Source: Chthoniobacterales bacterium (GTDB lineage Bacteria; Verrucomicrobiota; Verrucomicrobiia; Chthoniobacterales; UBA10450). Taken from it: DNA of 53,380 nt. Where the stretch lies: the NCBI GenBank assembly GCA_013821455.1, contig JACDGS010000030.1:1-53380 (forward strand), in the 5' to 3' direction. Each line of letters opens with the position of its first letter. Positions within the stretch are counted from its first letter, which is position 1. A program made the translations under genes and the position numbers. The notes below the pieces were generated by a model. That model was not told the DNA's origin and made no database searches. It was given only the letters and a program-made list of their open reading frames with translations. Of the stretch, positions 49,265 to 53,380 are shown piece by piece.

Positions 49265-50689
49265 TTAAAATTCCGCGCTGCCGGGCGTGCGGGCGAAGGG
49301 GATAACGTCGCGGATGTTCGCCACGCCGGTGACGAACATGAGCATGCGCTCGAAACCCAAGCCAAAACCCGCGTGCGGGACAGAGCCGTAACGCCGCAAA
49401 TCCAAGTACCATTTGTAATCGGCCCGATCCATTTTGTGGCGGCGCAGATTTTCTTCGAGCACGTCGAGGCGTTCCTCGCGCTGGCTGCCGCCGATGATTT
49501 CGCCAATGCCGGGGACCAGTAAATCCATCGCCGTGACGGTGCGACCGTCATCGTTCAGACGCATGTAGAAGGGCTTGATCTCTTTCGGATAATTGAAAAC
49601 GGTGAGCGGACATTTGAAGTGCTCCTCGGTGAGCCAGCGCTCATGTTCCGATTGCAAATTGAGCCCGTACTCGACGGGGAAATCGAATTTCCGGCCGCTC
49701 TTTTGCAGGAGCGCGATCGCCTCTTCGTAGGTGATGCGCTGGAAGGGACGCTCAAGCACGAACTCCAGCCGCGCGGTCAATTCCTTGTCCACGAATTTGG
49801 CGAAAAGCTCGAGTTCGTCAGGGCACTTTTCGCGGATGTCGCGCACGAGGTATTTCACCATCTCCTCGGCCAGGTCCATGTCGCCGTTGAGATCGCAAAA
49901 CGCGACTTCGGGTTCGATCATCCAAAACTCATTTGCGTGTCGCGAGGTGTTCGAGTTCTCCGCGCGAAAGGTGGGACCAAAGGTGTAAACCTTCGAAAGC
50001 GCGCAGGCGAAAGCCTCGGCTTCGAGCTGGCCGCTGACGGTGAGATAAGTTCGCCGCGCAAAAAAATCCTGCGCGTAATCGATTCCGCCGTCGTTAGGCA
50101 AATGCGGCGGCTTTTGCGGATCGATCGTCGTCACGCGAAAAAGTTCGCCCGCGCCTTCGCAATCGCTCCCGGTGATGATCGGCGTGTGGACGTAAACGAA
50201 ACCGCGATCCTGGAAAAATTGGTGGATGGCGAAAGCAAGCCGGCTGCGGACGCGGAAAACGCAGCCGAAGAGATTCGAGCGCGGCCGGAGGTGTGAAATC
50301 TCGCGCAGGAATTCCGGCGTGTGACCTTTTTTCTGCAGCGGATAAGTGTCGTCCGAAGCGCCGACGATTTCGATCTCGTCCGCGATGAGCTCCCAGCTCT
50401 GGCCTTTGCCCTGTGAAGCGACGAGCGGCCCGCGCGCCCGGATCGAGGCGCCCGTCGTTAGGCGCTGGATTTCGCCGTAGTTCGTGAGGCTGTCCTTCGC
50501 GATGATCTGGAGGTTGCGCAGAGACGAGCCGTCGTTGAGCTCGAGAAACGAAAAGTCTTTCGCATCACGCCGGGTCCGCACCCATCCGCGCACCTCGAGA
50601 GCGGCGACGGGCGCCTCGCTTCGCAGTGCTTCTTTGACCGACGTTACCGGAGCCATCCCGGAAATTCGCCGACGTTCCTGATCCGACAA
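49265..50689 (-). CDS. asnS: Asparaginyl-tRNA synthetase
   Basis: This is a 474-residue class IIb aminoacyl-tRNA synthetase charging tRNA-Asn. An N-terminal OB-fold anticodon-binding domain (VRGWVRTRRDAKDFSFLELNDGSS) precedes the catalytic core with motif 2 TFGPTFRAENSNTSRHANEFWMIEPEVAF and motif 3 GFGLGFERMLMFVTGVANIRDVIPFARTPGSAEF. The ending matches AsnS, not AspS. The start at 50689 could be the internal ATG at 50656 (MAPVTSVKEAL). It lies eleven or more bases after the response-regulator gene. Two copies of the 9-mer are internal (50091, 50455), and a further one (50701) lies just outside its start. Confidence 0.95.
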   Translation of the reverse strand: MSDQERRRISGMAPVTSVKEALRSEAPVAALEVRGWVRTRRDAKDFSFLELNDGSSLRNLQIIAKDSLTNYGEIQRLTTGASIRARGPLVASQGKGQSWELIADEIEIVGASDDTYPLQKKGHTPEFLREISHLRPRSNLFGCVFRVRSRLAFAIHQFFQDRGFVYVHTPIITGSDCEGAGELFRVTTIDPQKPPHLPNDGGIDYAQDFFARRTYLTVSGQLEAEAFACALSKVYTFGPTFRAENSNTSRHANEFWMIEPEVAFCDLNGDMDLAEEMVKYLVRDIREKCPDELELFAKFVDKELTARLEFVLERPFQRITYEEAIALLQKSGRKFDFPVEYGLNLQSEHERWLTEEHFKCPLTVFNYPKEIKPFYMRLNDDGRTVTAMDLLVPGIGEIIGGSQREERLDVLEENLRRHKMDRADYKWYLDLRRYGSVPHAGFGLGFERMLMFVTGVANIRDVIPFARTPGSAEF

Positions 50690-50703
50690 GTGAAACGAAC
50701 TCG

Positions 50704-51129
50704 TTAGGCAGATTTGTGCGCGACGACGGCTTCTTCGCCCAGCATCTCGGCCACGCAGTTCACCAGGTCGGAAATATGAAACGGTTTCGCCACGAACGAG
50801 TAGCCGCCAAGAAAGCCGGTCGAGCCGATCACGCCATCTTTTGAGAGGCTGGTCACAAACACGATCGGCACATCTTGCAGCGCGGGATCTTCGCGCAGTT
50901 GACGCGCGACCTCGCGGCCATCCAACTCCGGCATCACCACGTCGAGCAGGATCAGGTCGGGCTGAAAATGCCGCGCCGCGTGCAGCGCACGCAGACTGCG
51001 GTTCTCTTCTTTGATCAGATAACGGCCGGTCGCTTCGAGCGCCTGCCTAACGAGTGCAGTGAGGCTCGGTTCGTCATCGATGAGAAGGATGCGGCGTTGG
51101 AAATACATGACCGGCTCTTGCCGGTGCAT
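50704..51129 (-). CDS. Single-domain response regulator
   Basis: This is a 141-residue receiver protein with no output domain. The acidic pocket is LLIDDE, the phospho-acceptor is Asp63 (LILLDVVMPELDG), and the conserved Thr and Lys are FVTSLS and VAKPF (Lys about 115). The start is ATG 51129 or ATG 51108 (MYFQRRILLIDDE). It precedes asnS on the same strand. The stop TAA (50704-50706) lies inside a 9-mer copy (GCC TAA CGA). A single-domain regulator could act by protein contact, or as a partner to one of the kinases in the window. The partner is unknown. Confidence 0.9.
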   Translation of the reverse strand: MHRQEPVMYFQRRILLIDDEPSLTALVRQALEATGRYLIKEENRSLRALHAARHFQPDLILLDVVMPELDGREVARQLREDPALQDVPIVFVTSLSKDGVIGSTGFLGGYSFVAKPFHISDLVNCVAEMLGEEAVVAHKSA

Positions 51130-51216
51130 TAGATAGCAGTCGTTATGCCAGCAGGCGGCGCGGGCGAAGTCCGCCTTTTTAATCCGGACTCACGTGCTTA
51201 ATTGGTCCCTGCCCCT

Positions 51217-51525
51217 ATGCCTAACCAAGTGAAGAAAGCCGCTCCGGCGAACTTCGAGCAGGCCATGTCGCGGCTGGAAGAAATCGTGGAAAAAATGGAG
51301 TCGGGAGATTTGGCGCTGGAGGATTTGATCGTGCGCTACGAAGAAGGAATGCAGTTGGTCAAAGTGTGCCAGGAGCGTCTGACCTCAGCCGAGGAGCGGA
51401 TCGAAATAATCACGCGCAACAGCGCGGGGAAACCTGTGGTAAAAGATTTTGAAGCCGCCGCGCCTGTGCCTGCGGTCGCGCCCATGCAAGGAGAACCGAA
51501 AAATGTCGACGTCAGCCTCTTCTAA
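51217..51525 (+). CDS. xseB: Exodeoxyribonuclease VII small subunit
   Basis: This is a 102-residue small subunit of exonuclease VII. The frame is open from a TTG at 51202, but ATG 51217 (MPNQVKKAAP) is preferred. The coiled-coil motif FEQAMSRLEEIVEKMESGDLALEDLIVRYEEGMQLVKVCQERLTSAE is characteristic of XseB; the tail is longer than usual. The large subunit XseA is not in the window. It overlaps the dxs start by 23 bases. The xseB-dxs link is common, and translation appears coupled. The family is involved in single-stranded DNA breakdown. Confidence 0.93.
   Translation: MPNQVKKAAPANFEQAMSRLEEIVEKMESGDLALEDLIVRYEEGMQLVKVCQERLTSAEERIEIITRNSAGKPVVKDFEAAAPVPAVAPMQGEPKNVDVSLF
51488..51505 (+). promoter_or_regulatory. 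Shine-Dalgarno and start of dxs inside xseB
   Basis: AAGGAG lies about nine bases upstream of the ATG at 51503, all within the end of xseB. It is one of the clearest ribosome binding sites in the window and decides the dxs start. Confidence 0.7.
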
Positions 51526-53380
51526 AAAAACGCCTAACGAACCCGGAAAAAAGTTACTCCCGGGCATTCACGCGCCCGCCGATATCAAAGCGCTCGCGGA
51601 GGACGATCTGCCGCAGCTTGCCCAGGAGGTGCGCGACGAGTTGATCAACGTTCTTTCACAAACCGGCGGACATCTCGGCCCGAATCTCGGCGTGGTCGAA
51701 TTGACCATTGCGCTGCATCGCGTTTTCAGCACGCCTAACGACAAGTTCGTTTTCGACGTCAGCCACCAGGGCTACGTGCACAAGATGTTCACCGGCCGGC
51801 TCGATCGCATCCACACCATGCGGCAATATCAGGGGCTCAACGGCTTTCTCTTGCGCACGGAAAGCGAACACGATGCTTACGGCGCGGGGCATGCGGGGAC
51901 CGCGCTTTCGGCCGGACTCGGCATGGCGGTCGGACGCGATTTGTTAGGCACGAACGAGAACGTCGTCGTCGTCGCGGGCGATGCGGCGCTCACCTGCGGC
52001 ATCAGCTATGAGGCGTTGAACAACGTCAAAGCGCAGACCAAACGCTTCATCGTCGTCCTTAACGACAACGAATGGTCGATCGCGAAAAACGTCGGCGCGA
52101 TCGCGGCTTATCTGAACAATATCGTCACCAATCCGACCTACGCGCACCTGCACGAAAAGGCTGGCCGCTTCATCAAAGCGATCGCCGGACGAACGGGTTT
52201 GCATCTCGCGCACAAGGTCGAGGAAGGATTTAAGAACCTTCTCGTGCCCAGTGTGATTTTCGAGGAGCTGGGTCTGCGCTATTACGGGCCGATCGATGGG
52301 CACGACATTCCGTTGCTCACCCGCACGTTTGAATTTCTGAAGCGTCAGGAAGAGCCGGTGCTCCTCCACATCCTCACGAAAAAAGGCAAAGGTTACGAGC
52401 CGGCGATCGCCAAGCCGGACAAATTTCACGGTCTTGGAAAATTCACCGCCGAGACGGGCGAGACCGCCGCGGCGACAACGCCGACCTACTCCGAAATTCT
52501 CGGGAAGACGTTAGGCAAATTTGCCGACACCAACCGCAAGATCGTCGCCATCACCGGCGCGATGCCGAGCGGAACGGGACTCGGTTTTTTCCAGCAGCAA
52601 CATCCCGATCGCTATTACGACGTCGGCATCGCCGAAGAGCACGCCGCGCTTTTTGCCTGCGGCCTCGCCACGCAGGGGATGAAACCTTTTCTCACGATTT
52701 ACTCAACCTTCATGCAGCGCGCTTACGACATGATCATCCACGACATCGCGCTGCAAAATCTCAACGTCGCGCTTTGCATGGATCGCGCGGGTTTAAGCGG
52801 CGACGATGGCCCGACTCACCATGGGCTCTTCGACATCGGCTATCTGCGACCCGTGCCGAACATCGTGCACATGCAACCGAAGGATGAAGACGAATTCGTG
52901 GACATGCTTTGGACGATGGCCAACTACAATTCCGGGCCAATCGCGATTCGTTATCCGCGTGGCGCGGGCACGGGCGCGAAGCCAAAGGCGACGCCAAAAT
53001 TGCTCGAGATCGGCAAGTCCGAAGTCGTGCAGCACGGCAAGGACGTGGCCCTTTTCGGACTCGGCAACATGTTCGAGATGGCGCAGGAGGCGGCGAAAAA
53101 ACTGGAAGCGCAAGGCGTCTCCGTCGCGCTCATCAACCCGCGTTGGATTAAGCCACTCGACACCGGCACGCTGGAATTTTTCGCGCGCAGCGTGCAGGTC
53201 GTCTGCACGATGGAAGATCACGTTTTGCACAACGGTTTTGGTTGCGCGGTGATGGAGCACCTTTCCACGCAGCACATCACGACTCCGGTGGTGCGCATCG
53301 GTTGGCCCGATCAATTCATCGAGCACGGTACCATCCCGATCCTCCGGGAGAAATACGGCCTAACGAGCGACGCGGCTGTC
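51503..53380 (+). CDS. dxs: 1-deoxy-D-xylulose-5-phosphate synthase, cut by the window end
   Basis: This is the N-terminal and most of the C-terminal part (626 codons) of DXS, which condenses pyruvate and glyceraldehyde 3-phosphate in the MEP isoprenoid pathway. ATG 51503 starts within xseB. Motifs are QTGGHLGPNLGVVELTIALH, the substrate His region FDVSHQGYVHKM, the thiamine-diphosphate motif VVVAGDAALTCGISYEALNN with VLNDNEWSIAKNVG, the catalytic Glu in DVGIAEEHAALFACG, and the transketolase-type RAGLSGDDGPTHHG. The frame continues to the last base of the window, so the 3' end is missing. Three copies of the 9-mer are inside, including the last one at 53358. Confidence 0.95.
   Translation, partial: MSTSASSKKTPNEPGKKLLPGIHAPADIKALAEDDLPQLAQEVRDELINVLSQTGGHLGPNLGVVELTIALHRVFSTPNDKFVFDVSHQGYVHKMFTGRLDRIHTMRQYQGLNGFLLRTESEHDAYGAGHAGTALSAGLGMAVGRDLLGTNENVVVVAGDAALTCGISYEALNNVKAQTKRFIVVLNDNEWSIAKNVGAIAAYLNNIVTNPTYAHLHEKAGRFIKAIAGRTGLHLAHKVEEGFKNLLVPSVIFEELGLRYYGPIDGHDIPLLTRTFEFLKRQEEPVLLHILTKKGKGYEPAIAKPDKFHGLGKFTAETGETAAATTPTYSEILGKTLGKFADTNRKIVAITGAMPSGTGLGFFQQQHPDRYYDVGIAEEHAALFACGLATQGMKPFLTIYSTFMQRAYDMIIHDIALQNLNVALCMDRAGLSGDDGPTHHGLFDIGYLRPVPNIVHMQPKDEDEFVDMLWTMANYNSGPIAIRYPRGAGTGAKPKATPKLLEIGKSEVVQHGKDVALFGLGNMFEMAQEAAKKLEAQGVSVALINPRWIKPLDTGTLEFFARSVQVVCTMEDHVLHNGFGCAVMEHLSTQHITTPVVRIGWPDQFIEHGTIPILREKYGLTSDAAV

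Larger units (their letters stand above)
1225..53366. repeat. Highly iterated 9-mer GCCTAACGA / TCGTTAGGC (uptake-sequence-like), about 70 exact copies
   Basis: Counted by eye. Exact copies reading GCCTAACGA on the plus strand start at 1855, 4648, 10959, 12432, 12776, 14032, 15743, 15840, 16631, 17119, 17786, 22408, 26005, 29889, 30651, 34019, 34777, 38202, 38527, 38897, 39333, 41252, 41420, 42466, 43139, 43652, 43733, 44355, 45875, 46981, 47573, 49167, 51045, 51532, 51733 and 53358. Copies reading TCGTTAGGC start at 1225, 2380, 2513, 10739, 11215, 12457, 13121, 13813, 23976, 25184, 31324, 31489, 35783, 36248, 36958, 37264, 37808, 38764, 40669, 42079, 42805, 43914, 44209, 44908, 45454, 45574, 45606, 46760, 48655, 48854, 49094, 50091, 50455 and 50701. 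Ten more share the CCTAACGA octamer with a different first base (9102, 11675, 14311, 15384, 16921, 19385, 38113, 40138, 42011, 45676). The two orientations are about equal. Function is unknown; a DNA-uptake sequence is the leading reading. Confidence 0.93.

Noticed and set aside
49265-50689. Aspartyl-tRNA synthetase
   Set aside because: Short length, lack of the GAD insertion, and the C-terminal GFERMLMFVTGVANIRDVIPF ending fit AsnS.

Overview
The window is a GC-rich bacterial chromosome segment with dense, often translationally coupled genes. Several features fit the phylum Verrucomicrobiota, possibly a Chthoniobacter/Spartobacteria-like soil lineage: a VPEPST-type PEP-CTERM protein, an FTLIELLVVI pseudopilin, a uracil-DNA-binding/radical-SAM repair pair, a SusE/F-like protein next to a GH13 lipoprotein, and frequent starts without an obvious Shine-Dalgarno. 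This placement comes from gene content only; there is no rRNA in the window.

Layout. (1) 0.1-4.1 kb, minus strand: a complete paoABC-type periplasmic molybdenum aldehyde oxidoreductase operon, preceded by a tRNA-Gly(CCC). (2) 4.4-10.5 kb: a glucan-related group with a GH31 alpha-glucosidase, a pseudopilin, a PEP-CTERM protein, a SusE/F-like starch-binding protein and a GH13 lipoprotein. (3) 10.6-15.2 kb: a DUF2851 protein, a small secreted protein, and a DNA-repair pair (TIGR03915-UdgX fusion plus TIGR03916 radical SAM). (4) 15.4-18.7 kb: a stand-alone LanB-like protein overlapping a ParA ATPase gene. (5) 18.7-25.9 kb: a receiver-first hybrid kinase, an odd ketosynthase-like protein and two coupled histidine kinases. 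(6) 26.0 kb: a class II aldolase. (7) 27.1-49.1 kb: a large exopolysaccharide locus with an outer-membrane barrel, a Wza-like exporter, a Wzc-like tyrosine kinase, a flippase, a Wzy-like polymerase/ligase, about ten glycosyltransferases, asnB, a WcaF-like acetyltransferase and a methyltransferase. (8) 49.3-53.4 kb: housekeeping genes asnS, a response regulator, xseB and dxs (cut by the window end).

The most striking signal is not a gene. The non-palindromic 9-mer GCCTAACGA (complement TCGTTAGGC) occurs about 70 times in 53 kb on both strands, where roughly 0.4 copies would be expected by chance. It lies within genes in every frame that avoids an internal stop, at gene junctions where it supplies stop codons, and once as an inverted pair just after a gene like a terminator. 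This is how the DNA-uptake sequences of Neisseria and Pasteurellaceae behave. I know of no such dialect described for this kind of organism. Three copies of a roughly 145-bp inverted-repeat element (ends GTCATCC...GGGATGAC) are also present; one of them encodes the C-terminus of ParA.

The EPS genes form one same-strand, mostly overlapping block from 27.1 to 47.1 kb. Two PrsK-like kinases upstream could regulate it, but no initiating phosphoglycosyltransferase is visible. All functions are inferred from motifs read by eye.
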